From Roseimicrobium gellanilyticum (GTDB lineage: Bacteria > Verrucomicrobiota > Verrucomicrobiia > Verrucomicrobiales > Verrucomicrobiaceae), in NCBI RefSeq assembly GCF_003315205.1, contig NZ_QNRR01000015.1, positions 93,295-157,294 of the forward strand: a DNA stretch of 64,000 bases. The letters are read 5' to 3'. This document shows positions 17,489-25,962 of the stretch, one piece after another (positions within the stretch are counted from its first letter, which is position 1; every line of letters starts with the position of its first letter). Below the pieces are notes generated by a model, which made no database searches, was not told the DNA's origin, and saw only the letters and a program-made list of their open reading frames with translations. The position numbers and the translations under genes were made by a program.

Positions 17489-17889
17489 GAGGGGGCAAAT
17501 TTGTTTTTGTAATCTACCCCGATGGAGATGTCGATTCTTGGGAAGAAACCAGGGACCAGGGAATTTCGGTGGGGGCGTGGAACGTTCCGCACCCCGCTTG
17601 CGACGGTGCTGGCATCGCCTTCGGGATGCGAGTGATAGCCTTTCTCTTTCTTTTCCGGTGGTATCGCTACGCTCAACCACCGGCTACAAGCTGCCATGCC
17701 TCCGACATGAAAGCCACCCGCTTTGTTCCAGGTCACGGCTGTCATTCAACTTAACATGCGCAAAGATTCCAAATCTGCAGTGCGCAAGGGTGGAACGTCA
17801 GGGTGAGTGGGTGGCTACTCGGGCCACGAGTGGACGAGGGCCCTTGGGGCTATCCGTGACCTGACGTGGGAGGACATGATGCGTGAAGG
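17489..17889. repeat. Intergenic repeats C and B
   Basis: Positions about 17575-17752 hold one of three long copies of repeat C, with the words GCTGGCATCGCC, CCGGTGGTATCGCTACGCTC, AACCACCGGCTACA and CATGCCTCC. Its CCGGTGGT / ACCACCGG arms form a hairpin. The other copies are at about 22018-22190 and 31345-31500. A copy of repeat B follows at 17790-17855. No gene is seen. Confidence 0.7.
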
Positions 17890-18483
17890 TCAAGGGCTGG
17901 CATGTGGAGTTGCAGAATCGGGAACGCTGGGCTCAAGTTCACTTTCCAACGGGGCCACGTCGGTAATGGGCCGTAGGGAGTTGATGGAGTTCTGAACCAG
18001 CGGTGGGCTGTGCTTGTGGAGCCACGTGAGGAATCCGCTCCATGTTCTCCTGGGTTGGGATTCCCAATAGTGATGACCAAGAAGGTCTCCGCGCTGTGCA
18101 GCGCGAATGTGCTCCGGGAGAAGCTCTCCCTCGAGCTGAACCCTGCGATGGGGTCCGATGATCATGGCGCCTGGAACGGTCGGGACGGAACCTCCGCTCT
18201 GGTACTCTTCGATGACGATGCCGGTCGGATTGGCCCAACTCGGCTCCTTACCCGGCACTTCGATGAGGATGGCCACCAGATAGATCACCGCGGGGCTGGT
18301 ATTTTCCACGCTGATGCGGATATCGCGATAGCCCAGAGGGTCGTGTTCGCTCATGGGCGCGATGTGCTCGAGACGGAGGATCAGAGGTTTGTACGGTTGC
18401 CAGGTGTACGTGAGATACACCGCTGGGACGGCGAGCAGCACGAGGAAGATCGCGGCGATGATGAACTTGGTGCGGCGGGACAT
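17890..18483 (-). CDS. TM-ENTS paralogue 21
   Basis: The protein has 197 residues starting MSRRTKFIIAAIFLVLLAVP, then YTWQPYKPLILRLE. The core is ISVENTSPAVIYLVAIL. The IPAxS position reads MIIGPHRRVQLEGELL, with G-P-H in place of P-A-H. The late motif is GHHYWESQPRRTWSGFLTWL, followed by KHSPPLVQNSINSLRP. The C-terminal 20 residues are Ser/Pro/Glu-rich and probably disordered. Confidence 0.85.
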   Translation of the reverse strand: MSRRTKFIIAAIFLVLLAVPAVYLTYTWQPYKPLILRLEHIAPMSEHDPLGYRDIRISVENTSPAVIYLVAILIEVPGKEPSWANPTGIVIEEYQSGGSVPTVPGAMIIGPHRRVQLEGELLPEHIRAAQRGDLLGHHYWESQPRRTWSGFLTWLHKHSPPLVQNSINSLRPITDVAPLESELEPSVPDSATPHASP

Positions 18484-18597
18484 GGAGACTTGTGAGGTTA
18501 GACGGCCATCAAATGGGATGGAAGACTGGAGAGGCGAAGCTGCTGCGAAGGTCGGGGTGCGAGCTGCATGACGATAAGGATGCTTCGGGGCAATCAG

Positions 18598-19161
18598 TTA
18601 CTTGAATGCCGCATCCACCTCTACTGGAGCGGAGCCGGAGGGGAACTCAAACGTGGGAAACTTGCTCCACCAGGGCGCGGGACACAGATCATGCAGCCAG
18701 TTGAATACCGAGCTGACTTGCTTCTGCGTCTGCGACAGTGCGTAGTAATTGGCGCTCAACCTGCCCTGCTTCGCCTCTTTCACAAGGTTTGCCTGCAGAG
18801 AAGCAGTGGCAAGGATGGCACGCCCTGGTGGGAGAATGAACGCACCAGCTTCGGCATGAGTGCCGGCTTCCTTCTGATGCCGTGGGTCGATCGTTCCTGG
18901 CGGAATCATGGTCAATTCAGGAGTGTCTCCAGTAAACTCCAAGCGGACAAAATACACATGAATGGGCATGGAGTTTGTATTCTCGACGCGCATCCGGACC
19001 ATGCGGAAGCCGAACTCATCCTGATGCTCCTCGGGATAGAGATGCATCAACCGGAAGTGCACCGGTCGGGAGATGCGCCATGTAAGGGCGACATAGATCG
19101 CAGGAATCGCCAGCAGCACGAGGAAGAGCCCGAGGATGATGAGCTTCGTGCGGCGGGACAT
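18598..19161 (-). CDS. TM-ENTS paralogue 22
   Basis: The protein has 187 residues starting MSRRTKLIILGLFLVLLAIP, then LTWRISRPVHFRLM. The core is MRVENTNSMPIHVYFVRL. FILPPGRAILATASL is the IPAxS element. The late motif SANYYALSQTQKQVSSVFNWL is followed by LCPAPWWSKFPTFEFP. This is the first gene of the array in transcriptional order within the window and lies next to the phage block. The 114-bp gap to paralogue 21 shows no clear terminator. Confidence 0.85.
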   Translation of the reverse strand: MSRRTKLIILGLFLVLLAIPAIYVALTWRISRPVHFRLMHLYPEEHQDEFGFRMVRMRVENTNSMPIHVYFVRLEFTGDTPELTMIPPGTIDPRHQKEAGTHAEAGAFILPPGRAILATASLQANLVKEAKQGRLSANYYALSQTQKQVSSVFNWLHDLCPAPWWSKFPTFEFPSGSAPVEVDAAFK

Positions 19162-19411
19162 GGGACGCTGTCTATGATTTGAGATTACAATTCTGAAGGA
19201 GGGTGGATATCAAGACGCGATTCGGGAATGCGCTGTCACTTTGCATGTTTCATTTCTCACTTTTCATTTTGCATTGGGAGCGGCACTTCACCACTGAAAG
19301 GCTTCTGGAAGAGCCTTCTACGTTACGTGTCACGCGGGTGTCTGATTTGCCTGCTGTCGGGTCGGAAGACCCAACGCCCACTGTCAGGCCAGAAGGCCTA
19401 ACCTCCGTCAT

Positions 19412-20992
19412 TCAAGTGCCGCGGACGCCCATGAGGACTTTGGGTTTGGGCTCGTGGCCGGTGTGGGTGGTGACGAGGCCGGCGGCATGGGCCTCGGCAA
19501 AGGTGCGGAACGCATCGGCGCTGTGCGAGCAGGCGTCGTGGAGGGGCATGGGACGCAGGGCTCCGCCGGGGGTGGGCGGCTGCTTGCGATAGGCTTCCAG
19601 GCACTGGAGGCCGGAGGGGAGGTCGCGGCCCTCGAGGCTCTTGCGCGGTCGGTCGGTGCGGGTGTGGAACCAACACTTGGGCAGGATATCCCGCACGTCA
19701 TTGATGCCGGTCCAGATATCGGGCGTGCGCGGGACGATGCGAATGCTGTGGCGCGAGATACCGGCGGCTGAGAGTTGATCCACATAAGTGCGGCCGGAGC
19801 CTTTATCCCGGATATTCGCATCATGCGGGAGGAAATGCATGGCGATGCGGCGGGCGAACATGGACTCCCAGGAGCGGATGACATCAGCGACATGGGCTGC
19901 GCCCTGGCCTTCGCCTTCGTGCCAGGCGAGGATGAGGAGGTCGCGACCGGAGGGCTGGATGAGCCAGCCGGAGGTGTAGTCACTGATGCCGAGGTCCCAG
20001 GCAGTGAACATGGGCATGCTGCGCTCGTGGCTGAAGTCCTTCACACGGCCCTGGGTGCGGAGGGTGGTGATCTCCGGATAGATGGGGTCGCGCGTGGTGG
20101 CCTTCACGCACTCATCCGCGGTGGAGGGGAACTGGGTGTACATGCTCTCGCGCTGCTCGGCGGCCTTCCGCTCGTACCATGCCTGCCGTTCCAATTGGAT
20201 GGTGATGCCGTGCTTTGATTTCAGCTCGCGGAAGTAGCGCTCGGTCTCGGGCTTGCGCGGGGCGTGGTGTGGGAGGGTGTAGGAGGGATGGTGATACCAG
20301 GGGAAGAAGTGGAGCTTCCAATCGAGTGGCGAGAGCTGGCGGCCGGTGGCATCGCAGGCGAGGCGGAAGATTTCATAACATTCGCCCAGGGGTCCGCCTT
20401 CCATGGTGGTCTCGATGTCGATGATGCCGGTGGCAGGGACGGCATTGAAGGAACCCTGACGGACGCGGGCGGCGGCTTCGGGTCGCTGGGCGGCGAGGGG
20501 TCCGTATTCAGATATGTGAAGGCGACGCGGGGTGCCACCCATGAAGGACATGTTTGCCTCTTGATGACTGCCGTTGCTCCAGGCGAGGCAGGAGTCGTTG
20601 GACTTTACGAGTTTGAGTTTGGCGTGGAGGCCGCGCCAGATTTGGGCGATGGCGGGATTGGGATGCTCGGGACCACGCTCCCAGGCGAGGCGGGCGATGG
20701 CGAGTTTCTTGGTGGCATCATCCTTGCGGAAGTCGACGTGGGCGCAGTGGGTGTCCTTATTCCAGAGGCACTCGTCGAGGTAGTCGATGACGATGAAGGT
20801 GGACATGCCGAGCTTGCGCGCCTTGGGCACGAAGTTTCGCGTGTGACGCGCCTGCATGAAGGTCTCCTGCTCAGCGCGGAGGACAAGGGGGATGAGGCCA
20901 GTGTCGTTACTATCCTCCGGGAGGATGAGGTAAAGGTGGCGGAGGCGCCAGGCCTTATCCGAGAGGACTGAGGTGAGTTTGTCGGCAAGCAT
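19412..20992 (-). CDS. terL: Phage terminase large subunit
   Basis: This 526-residue protein matches the large terminase, which packages phage DNA into proheads by ATP hydrolysis and cuts concatemers. The N-terminal ATPase half shows a K/R-rich Walker A-like segment (PKARKLGMSTF, about residues 56-66), a Walker B-like LHISEYG (about 158-164) and the Thr-rich coupling stretch DIETTMEGG. The C-terminal RNase H-like nuclease half carries AWDLGISD (about 345-352) and HDACSHSADAFRTFAE near the end as acidic sites. The length is normal for the family. It follows the small subunit on the same strand, opposite to all structural genes. The leader reads AAATCATAAATAGCG before the ATG. Confidence 0.9.
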   Translation of the reverse strand: MLADKLTSVLSDKAWRLRHLYLILPEDSNDTGLIPLVLRAEQETFMQARHTRNFVPKARKLGMSTFIVIDYLDECLWNKDTHCAHVDFRKDDATKKLAIARLAWERGPEHPNPAIAQIWRGLHAKLKLVKSNDSCLAWSNGSHQEANMSFMGGTPRRLHISEYGPLAAQRPEAAARVRQGSFNAVPATGIIDIETTMEGGPLGECYEIFRLACDATGRQLSPLDWKLHFFPWYHHPSYTLPHHAPRKPETERYFRELKSKHGITIQLERQAWYERKAAEQRESMYTQFPSTADECVKATTRDPIYPEITTLRTQGRVKDFSHERSMPMFTAWDLGISDYTSGWLIQPSGRDLLILAWHEGEGQGAAHVADVIRSWESMFARRIAMHFLPHDANIRDKGSGRTYVDQLSAAGISRHSIRIVPRTPDIWTGINDVRDILPKCWFHTRTDRPRKSLEGRDLPSGLQCLEAYRKQPPTPGGALRPMPLHDACSHSADAFRTFAEAHAAGLVTTHTGHEPKPKVLMGVRGT

Positions 20993-21238
20993 CGCTATTT
21001 ATGATTTGTGATTGATGATTTTTGATTGGGGGCGTTGCCGGGTGTCTTTGGTGGATGGGAGTGGTGCGTCGGTTTATTTGGTCGCAAAGCAGCGGAGTCG
21101 CTAAGGGGGATTGGGGCGGGATTGGGCTGCGGGTGTTCAACGCAGAGACACAGAGACGCAGAGGAACTTCGGAGACTGAGAAGGGAGTGCGGGTTGCGGA
21201 GTGTGACCGATGACCGATGACCGATGACCGATGACTAC
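20993..21238. repeat. Repeat A copy and GATGACC heptamers between terS and terL
   Basis: The gap holds repeat A copy 1 (21135-21180, plus orientation), a fragment with the words GTCGCAAAGCAGCGGAG (about 21081-21097; also at about 33482-33498), and about four head-to-tail GATGACC units (21203-21233). No promoter is obvious. Confidence 0.75.
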
Positions 21239-21940
21239 TCACTTCAGCAGTCGTGAGAGGGCTTCTTCGACGGCGGGTGAGGTGAGGCTTACGTTGCCTT
21301 CGACTTTGGAGGGGGCCTGCCAGCCGCAGAGGGTGGCGAGGAGTTTGGCGGCATCGAGCTTGCTGGGGAGTTTGGTTTTGCTACGGAGGAGGATGGGAGG
21401 TGGTGGTGTAGCATCGGACTGGGTGGACTCTGAGGGTGCGGCGAGTTTTGTGGAGGGTTTGGCTCGCGAGGAGGTGGTCCTCTTCCCAGCGCTGGAATAG
21501 TCCGAGGACGCCATCTGTGTTTTCTGCCCCTGGACGGCATTGGGGCGGCGTCCGCTGGTTGTGAGCTCGTCGCGGGTCCACTCCTGGCACTGGCGGTGAT
21601 GCTGGTCTACGGTGCTGACGGGGGTCTGGATGGTCTCCACGAGGAAGGCGATGAGGTCGGCCTTGCTGAAATGCGCCTGATGCGTGGCGATGTGACTGGC
21701 CTCTCGGCGGAGGGTGGTGATGCGGGCGGTGATGGCCGGAGACCCCAGGAGCTGTGCAGCTTTCTTCTTCGCGGTGGCACCCGTTCTGCAACGGTAGAGG
21801 CGAAGGCAGGTTCCGACCGGATCTTCTCCAATGGAGACGGCCTGGGCGAAGGCTTCGAGTTTCTGATTGGCGAGTGGCGGGTCTACGTTCGAAAGCGTGT
21901 CCAAAACCGGCTCAACGGTTGCGTTGTCATTGCAATGCAT
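21239..21940 (-). CDS. terS: Phage terminase small subunit
   Basis: This 233-residue protein has an N-terminal region typical of small terminases, which bind pac/cos DNA: NQKLEAFAQAVSIGEDPVGTCLRLYRC followed by KKKAAQLLGSPAITARI resembles the helix-turn-helix and oligomerisation start of that family. A helical segment (QAHFSKADLIAFLVETIQTP) follows. The C-terminal half is Ser/Thr/Pro-rich and basic. It sits directly upstream of the large subunit on the same strand. The assignment rests on the N-terminal pattern and on position. Confidence 0.75.
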   Translation of the reverse strand: MHCNDNATVEPVLDTLSNVDPPLANQKLEAFAQAVSIGEDPVGTCLRLYRCRTGATAKKKAAQLLGSPAITARITTLRREASHIATHQAHFSKADLIAFLVETIQTPVSTVDQHHRQCQEWTRDELTTSGRRPNAVQGQKTQMASSDYSSAGKRTTSSRAKPSTKLAAPSESTQSDATPPPPILLRSKTKLPSKLDAAKLLATLCGWQAPSKVEGNVSLTSPAVEEALSRLLK

Positions 21941-22017
21941 GGTACCAGAAAGTACATTCTGAGCATGTGAGTGTCAACGAGGGCAGTCGGCAGGGGTGGC
22001 AAGTGAGATCGTGTGAC

Positions 22018-22190
22018 GCCACGCTCCCCGCTTGCCACGACGCTGGCATCGCCTTCGGGATGCGAATGATACTCTTTCTTTTCCGGTGGTATCGCTACGC
22101 TCAACCACCGGCTACAAGCTGCCATGCCTCCGGCATGCAAGCTGAGGCCCCGGCTTGTTCCGGGCCACGGCAATGGTTTGATTCGAAATG
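22018..22190 (+). repeat. Dispersed repeat C
   Basis: This is a full copy of repeat C. It contains the hairpins CCGGTGGT / ACCACCGG and CATGCCTCCGGCATG. It is about 90 percent identical by eye to the copy at 17575-17752 over its first 110 bases. It lies between terS and the gene at 22225 and contains no coding frame I can support. Confidence 0.7.
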
Positions 22191-22224
22191 CTCTGGTCCC
22201 CTGCCCTACCGACTTACCCAAGCG

Positions 22225-22956
22225 CTATTGTCCAAGCCATTCGGTGGCGGCGATTTTCCAGGCTTCGTCGATGAGGTCTTCGTCTTCATCGATGCGGTCG
22301 ATGACGCGCTCCAAATCCTTCTCGACGGCTTCGTAGAGGATTTCGTTCTCGTCTTCATCAACGATCTTGCCGTCGTGCCATTCACGGAGGCTGGCTTTGA
22401 GATCCTTGATGAGGACGGAGCTTAGTTCCATCTCGGTGAGCCACTCGGGGGTATGGAGCTTGTCCTTGTCGGTTGCACGGAAGGGTTCAACGAGTTTTCT
22501 GAAGTGAACTTCGATGGAAACCTTTTGGGGTTCGGTGGCCTTGAGGCTGGGGTTTTCGATATAGGGGCGCTCGAAGGGGACGCGGATGGACTGGGTGAGT
22601 CGCGCCTGAAACTCGGCTCCGAGGGTACGCTGGTAGATTTCCGTATTGGCGGCGCGTGGGGCGGCAGCATGCTCGGACTCGAGGCCGGCGACCTTGAGCT
22701 CGTGATAGAGGTAAAGGGAGTAGACGGCTTTGCGATCTTTCTCGCTGAGCTTGGCGTCGTGGAGGAAATCGACGAGGGCGAGGATCCAGACGCGACCCTG
22801 AAGGGCGGCGAAGGTGATCTCTTCTGATGTTTTTGGCCGGGCGATGGCGCTGGTGGGGGCGCTGAGGATGAGGCCGGTGATGAGCAGGAGGCCGAGAAGT
22901 GAGAGTCGGGAGCTGGGGCTGGATCTGGATTGGCGGAAGGGAGCTGAGGTGTTCAT
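22225..22956 (-). CDS. Exported helical protein, unknown
   Basis: From the ATG at 22956 the protein has 243 residues. A signal-like N-terminus (basic Ser-rich head, then LSLLGLLLITGLILSAPTSAIA) suggests export with cleavage near AIA-R. The rest is charged and helical, ending in an acidic stretch (DEDENEILYEAVEKDLERVIDRIDEDEDLIDEAW). No family is recognised. It lies beside terS on the same strand but need not be a phage gene; a host insertion in the phage block is equally possible. Confidence 0.6.
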   Translation of the reverse strand: MNTSAPFRQSRSSPSSRLSLLGLLLITGLILSAPTSAIARPKTSEEITFAALQGRVWILALVDFLHDAKLSEKDRKAVYSLYLYHELKVAGLESEHAAAPRAANTEIYQRTLGAEFQARLTQSIRVPFERPYIENPSLKATEPQKVSIEVHFRKLVEPFRATDKDKLHTPEWLTEMELSSVLIKDLKASLREWHDGKIVDEDENEILYEAVEKDLERVIDRIDEDEDLIDEAWKIAATEWLGQ

Positions 22957-23124
22957 GCGGTGGAGGGAGGAATGCAAAGTGGTGGGGGAGATGGCGTGCG
23001 GAGAGGAGGGAATGGAGTACGAGAAGGACTTTTGAGGTAGATGAGGGAGGCGCGACTCTGTAGGGTGGGTGCGTGGGGCTGTCTCGCTTGGACGGGGGCA
23101 GTGGGAGGTTCGTTCACGTCACTT

Positions 23125-23439
23125 ATGAGAAATACCCCGGAAGAAGATGCAGACTCGCGGGCGGAGCGTGGCCGGGTGGGCAAAGCGATGGTGTGGATGC
23201 TTGCGACGGGGGTGATGCTGGTGGTGCTGTATGTGCTGAGCGCTCCGATGGTAGAGCATCGAGCGATGAGTGCTGCACCTGGAGGCACGTTCTTCAGCAA
23301 GAGGCCGGAATGGCTGCACCGCTATCTGCAGCTTTGGGATTGGCTGGTGCGCATCCGGGTGCTGGAGGGGCCGATGACGCAGTACCAGATATGGTACTAT
23401 GAGCGGGTGTATGACGTGCAGGTGGAAGAGGTGCGATGA
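23125..23439 (+). CDS. F2 family membrane protein, member 3
   Basis: The ATG at 23125 gives 104 residues. An acidic head (RNTPEEDADSRAERG) precedes a hydrophobic segment (VWMLATGVMLVVLYVLSAP). The F2 signature follows as RPEWLHRY, WDWLVRIRVLEGP and QYQIWYYERVY. It lies on the opposite strand to the F2 copies in the TM-ENTS array and sits inside the phage block together with member 4. Confidence 0.65.
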   Translation: MRNTPEEDADSRAERGRVGKAMVWMLATGVMLVVLYVLSAPMVEHRAMSAAPGGTFFSKRPEWLHRYLQLWDWLVRIRVLEGPMTQYQIWYYERVYDVQVEEVR

Positions 23440-24011
23440 GCGGGCGAGTCCGGCACTCTCCTCGCTGTGGCGAACGGGACATGCTGCCACTCCACGGGCT
23501 ATCACTTTCTCCTGGACCCCTTCAGGGTCCGAGCTTTTTTCTACGTTTACCCAGGGTGTCGGTCGCCAAGGCTCCCTAACCCTGGGCTGGGCTCCTGTGC
23601 CCCTTCAGGGCACGAATGCGGCAGTCGTTTCAAAGGAGTTGATGCGGCAGTCGTTTCAAAGGAGTTGTGGAGTTCGATTGTGGATATGTGAAGGAGTGAG
23701 CATGCAATGGTGCGGTGCGAACTCTGTGGGAGGATGCCGGGTGCGAGACTTGAAGCCGCATGCCCCGGGTCCGGAGTTCCCCAGCCAAAGCGGTGCTTCG
23801 CACGCGCACTCCAAAGCGCTCCGCGCAACGTGGTGCTGTTTGGCGAATGATGGGGCCAATCGGGTCGGTCATCTCACGGGACTTGCCAGTTCGGGCTTAG
23901 CCTGACCTGTGACTCCGCATTTTTTCAACACTTCACGGCATTGGATAAACAAGGATGCAGATAGATGGGGAGGGAGTTTGCTCTTTGGTGATTCTGGACT
24001 GTCGCAGCTGC
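23440..24011. repeat. Repeat D copy and short duplication
   Basis: Positions about 23505-23640 match repeat D, with the words CCCTTCAGGGTCCGAG, GGTGTCGGTCGCCAAG and CTGGGCTGGGCTCC. The other copies are at about 53275-53400 (plus) and 3415-3545 (minus). A 24-base unit (GCGGCAGTCGTTTCAAAGGA plus GTTG) is duplicated head to tail at about 23619-23667. From 23700 to 24011 only fragments of other repeats are seen, for instance AGCGGTGCTTCGCACGC, similar to about 56999-57015. Confidence 0.65.
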
Positions 24012-24353
24012 ATGAAGACGAAACCGGAAGCGTGGATGAGGGACCCGTATGCGCCATCGCGCTTCAAGAGGTGGGTATGGCTGGGTGTGGTGGTGGTGAT
24101 GGTGTATCTCCTGAGTGTGCCGCCGATATCCATCTGTGTGACGACGGGATGGCCTCTCTCGATCGCGTACGCGAAGCGTGGGGCGAAGCCGGAGGGCTGG
24201 GTGAAGACCTATCGGGTGCCGTATGAGTGGCTGGCGGGGAAGGCTTTTGCGAAGGGGGTGCTAAGAGGATATGAACGCTGGTGGCTGGATGTGATGATTC
24301 CGGTGAGGGAGGGAGGAAGGCGGCTGGGCGACGGAGGGTGGAATGCAAAATGA
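24012..24353 (+). CDS. F2 family membrane protein, member 4
   Basis: The ATG at 24012 gives 113 residues. A basic head with Pro and Arg (DPYAPSRFKRW) precedes the hydrophobic segment VWLGVVVVMVYLLSVPPI. The F2 motifs KPEGWVKTY, VPYEWLAGKAF and GYERWWLDV follow. It forms a tandem pair with member 3 about 570 bp upstream. The product of these proteins' action is unknown. Confidence 0.65.
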   Translation: MKTKPEAWMRDPYAPSRFKRWVWLGVVVVMVYLLSVPPISICVTTGWPLSIAYAKRGAKPEGWVKTYRVPYEWLAGKAFAKGVLRGYERWWLDVMIPVREGGRRLGDGGWNAK

Positions 24354-24548
24354 AAAGTGAACAATGAGAGACCGACCTGATTTCACTCTGTCATCTGCCT
24401 AACCCAGCCAGAATTCGATACTTCAAGAACGTTGAAGGTGTCCAGACCTCTGTACTGCAAGGGATGGCCTGGATGCGGCGGGATGAGGGCATGATGGTGG
24501 GGGGGGGAGAGAAGATTTTGTTGGACAGGGGAATTGGGGAGCTTAGAA

Positions 24549-24577
24549 TGGGCAGGTACCAGAAAACATGTTTTGAC
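24549..24577 (+). promoter_or_regulatory. ACCAGAAAAC motif upstream of a phage gene
   Basis: The sequence GGTACCAGAAAACATGT (24555-24571) lies just before the first plus-strand phage gene. It includes the palindrome AAAACATGTTTT. The same motif fills the 17-base spacer of a strong promoter-like sequence at 53575-53603. Here the flanking hexamers (TGGGCA, TTTGAC) fit sigma-70 poorly, so an operator or repeat role is possible. Confidence 0.4.
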
Positions 24578-24585
24578 GTGTGACT

Positions 24586-25023
24586 ATGAGTGTTGATGGG
24601 TTTATCACGATGCCTTCTTTCAGGCCGGATGGGAGCCTGGACAGGCTGAACCACGGTGGCGGGTCGAAGCTGCCGAAGACGATCCCGGGAGAGCCAACGA
24701 AGGTGCAGAAGTATCCGGACTTCTTCCGTGCGGTGCTCTTGATGGCGCACCAGAAGGCTGCGGGGGTGAAGAAGGTGGACCCGGAGTTGGGATATACCAT
24801 TCCGTATGGCCAGGGGAACTTGCAGGGCTCGAAGGGTGCAGGGCAGTCACCTGCGCAGCAGGCAGGCACCACGGCGGGAACAGGGATGTCCGGGCAGCGG
24901 ACTGCGCCTGCGGCCACCTCTGCGGAAGGAGGTGCGATGGCGCCCAGGAAGAAGAGAACCCTGCTCTCGGGTGGTGGGGCTCTTTCGCAGCCGTACGGGT
25001 CCGATACGATTCTGGGTGGATGA
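24586..25023 (+). CDS. Phage virion-associated small protein, Gly/Pro/Ala-rich
   Basis: This 145-residue protein starts MSVDGFITMPSFRPDGSLD; a GTG two codons upstream is an alternative. The first half includes FFRAVLLMAHQKAAGVKK. The C-terminal third is low-complexity and ends RKKRTLLSGGGALSQ and DTILGG. The same basic-then-(T)LL/LxGG ending occurs in the next gene, and short proteins with such tails are common in podovirus structural clusters. The function is unknown; a minor head component is plausible from position, just upstream of the connector. Confidence 0.6.
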   Translation: MSVDGFITMPSFRPDGSLDRLNHGGGSKLPKTIPGEPTKVQKYPDFFRAVLLMAHQKAAGVKKVDPELGYTIPYGQGNLQGSKGAGQSPAQQAGTTAGTGMSGQRTAPAATSAEGGAMAPRKKRTLLSGGGALSQPYGSDTILGG

Positions 25024-25071
25024 CCAAGGGTGATGGACAGGTATCGAAAAGAAAGGTGAGGCAGCAGGCTT

Positions 25072-25476
25072 ATGAGAATGATCGATGGATATGATTATAC
25101 AAACTATGCGAAGACGCAGCCGAATGGGAAGCTGACGCGGTATCACTTTGGCGGGGGCAGGAGCCAGGCACCGCCCCCACCGAAGCAGGAGCCAATCAAG
25201 ATTCCGCCGATGCCGAAGATTCATCTTCCGCCTCCTCCGGCCCCGGCACCGTCTCCTCCCCCACCCCCGACGGCGACGAGTGCGGAGGTGGCGCAGGCGG
25301 ATGAGCAGGCGCGCAAGGATATGAACCGGCGCAAGGGTCTGCGCAAGACGGTGCTGGCGGGTGAGACGGGTGGGTATGGATATGGGTCAGGATATGGATA
25401 TGGCGGCAGTGCGTCCGGAAGTGTGCTGGGTGGTGGGACGCTGCTGGGTGGAAATCAAGGGGGTGGCGTCGTTTAG
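25072..25476 (+). CDS. Phage small protein, Pro-rich then Gly/Tyr-rich
   Basis: The protein has 134 residues. After MRMIDGYDYTNYAKTQ and a short spacer comes a proline-rich stretch (about residues 33-65), a charged helix (AQADEQARKDMNRRKGLRK), then TVLAGETGG and Gly/Tyr repeats ending SVLGGGTLLGG. The tail motif is shared with the gene at 24586. It has no catalytic motif and is probably a structural or assembly accessory. Confidence 0.6.
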   Translation: MRMIDGYDYTNYAKTQPNGKLTRYHFGGGRSQAPPPPKQEPIKIPPMPKIHLPPPPAPAPSPPPPPTATSAEVAQADEQARKDMNRRKGLRKTVLAGETGGYGYGSGYGYGGSASGSVLGGGTLLGGNQGGGVV

Positions 25477-25962
25477 GGAACCACTCATGGACACTAACGG
25501 GACGCTTATATGAGTGGTGGTGGGGTTGGCTCTGGAGTGGATGGGTGTGGTGGGGTGCAGTGAGTTCAACACAGAGACACGGAGACGCAGAGGAACTTCG
25601 GAGACTGAGGACTCGTGGGCGTTTCTTGGTGAGTGGGGTGTGGCAGCGTTGGGAACCGTCGATGTGAGGGTGGGTGAATCGAGAGGGCGTATGAGAGATT
25701 TTTCCGAGGGTATCAGGACAGAAGCGCTCCGTTCAAAGCGGTGTCGCGGCCTCAAGGGAGGCCTGTGCCACCGCACTCCAAGACGCATAGCGACCTGGTT
25801 CCTTGAGTGGCTGTGTTTCATGTCAGCCCCCTGCTTAAGCTCTTCCCTACTTTATGTTAGAATCAGAGGTGCAACGAGGGCTCGGGAGGATGTTCAGCGA
25901 TGGGTGCTGAAGGGAGGCTGTTGGTGGACGGTGATGATTGAAACTTTTATCTGTTTTATCTG
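25477..25962. repeat. Intergenic: inverted ACCACTCAT, repeat A copy 2
   Basis: A short inverted repeat (ACCACTCAT 25481-25489 / ATGAGTGGT about 25511-25519) surrounds GGACACTAACGGGACGC, a phrase that recurs in variant form near 30361-30386 and 37044-37061. Repeat A copy 2 lies at 25564-25609. A T-rich leader (ACTTTTATCTGTTTTATCTG) ends at the connector start. No gene is seen. Confidence 0.65.

Larger units (their letters stand above)
1..19161 (-). other. Array of 22 TM-ENTS membrane-anchored paralogues
   Basis: Twenty-two minus-strand genes of about 165-210 codons share one layout. An N-terminal basic motif of the MSRRTKL type is followed by a single hydrophobic segment (about residues 7-27), the motif TWxPxxPLRFR, a variable stretch, a core resembling VxVENTSxxPIxL (about residues 55-80), an IPAxS-like motif, a late YxWxS motif and a C-terminal WLxxHxPxSLxxxLP stretch. 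The basic N-terminus predicts N-in, C-out topology, so the ENTS domain would sit in the periplasm or outside. It looks all-beta and Ig-like, which is an inference. I do not recognise a named family. Spacing is 15-150 bp apart from repeat islands. Divergence is high outside the membrane anchor, and one decayed copy shows birth-and-death evolution. Role unknown; surface-variable or exclusion functions are only guesses. Confidence 0.85.

Noticed and set aside
19162..19411. Phage attachment site at the array/phage boundary
   Set aside because: The gap has a short hairpin repeat (about 19298-19315) shared with about 13959-13976, but no tRNA, integrase or matching right-hand direct repeat can be identified.
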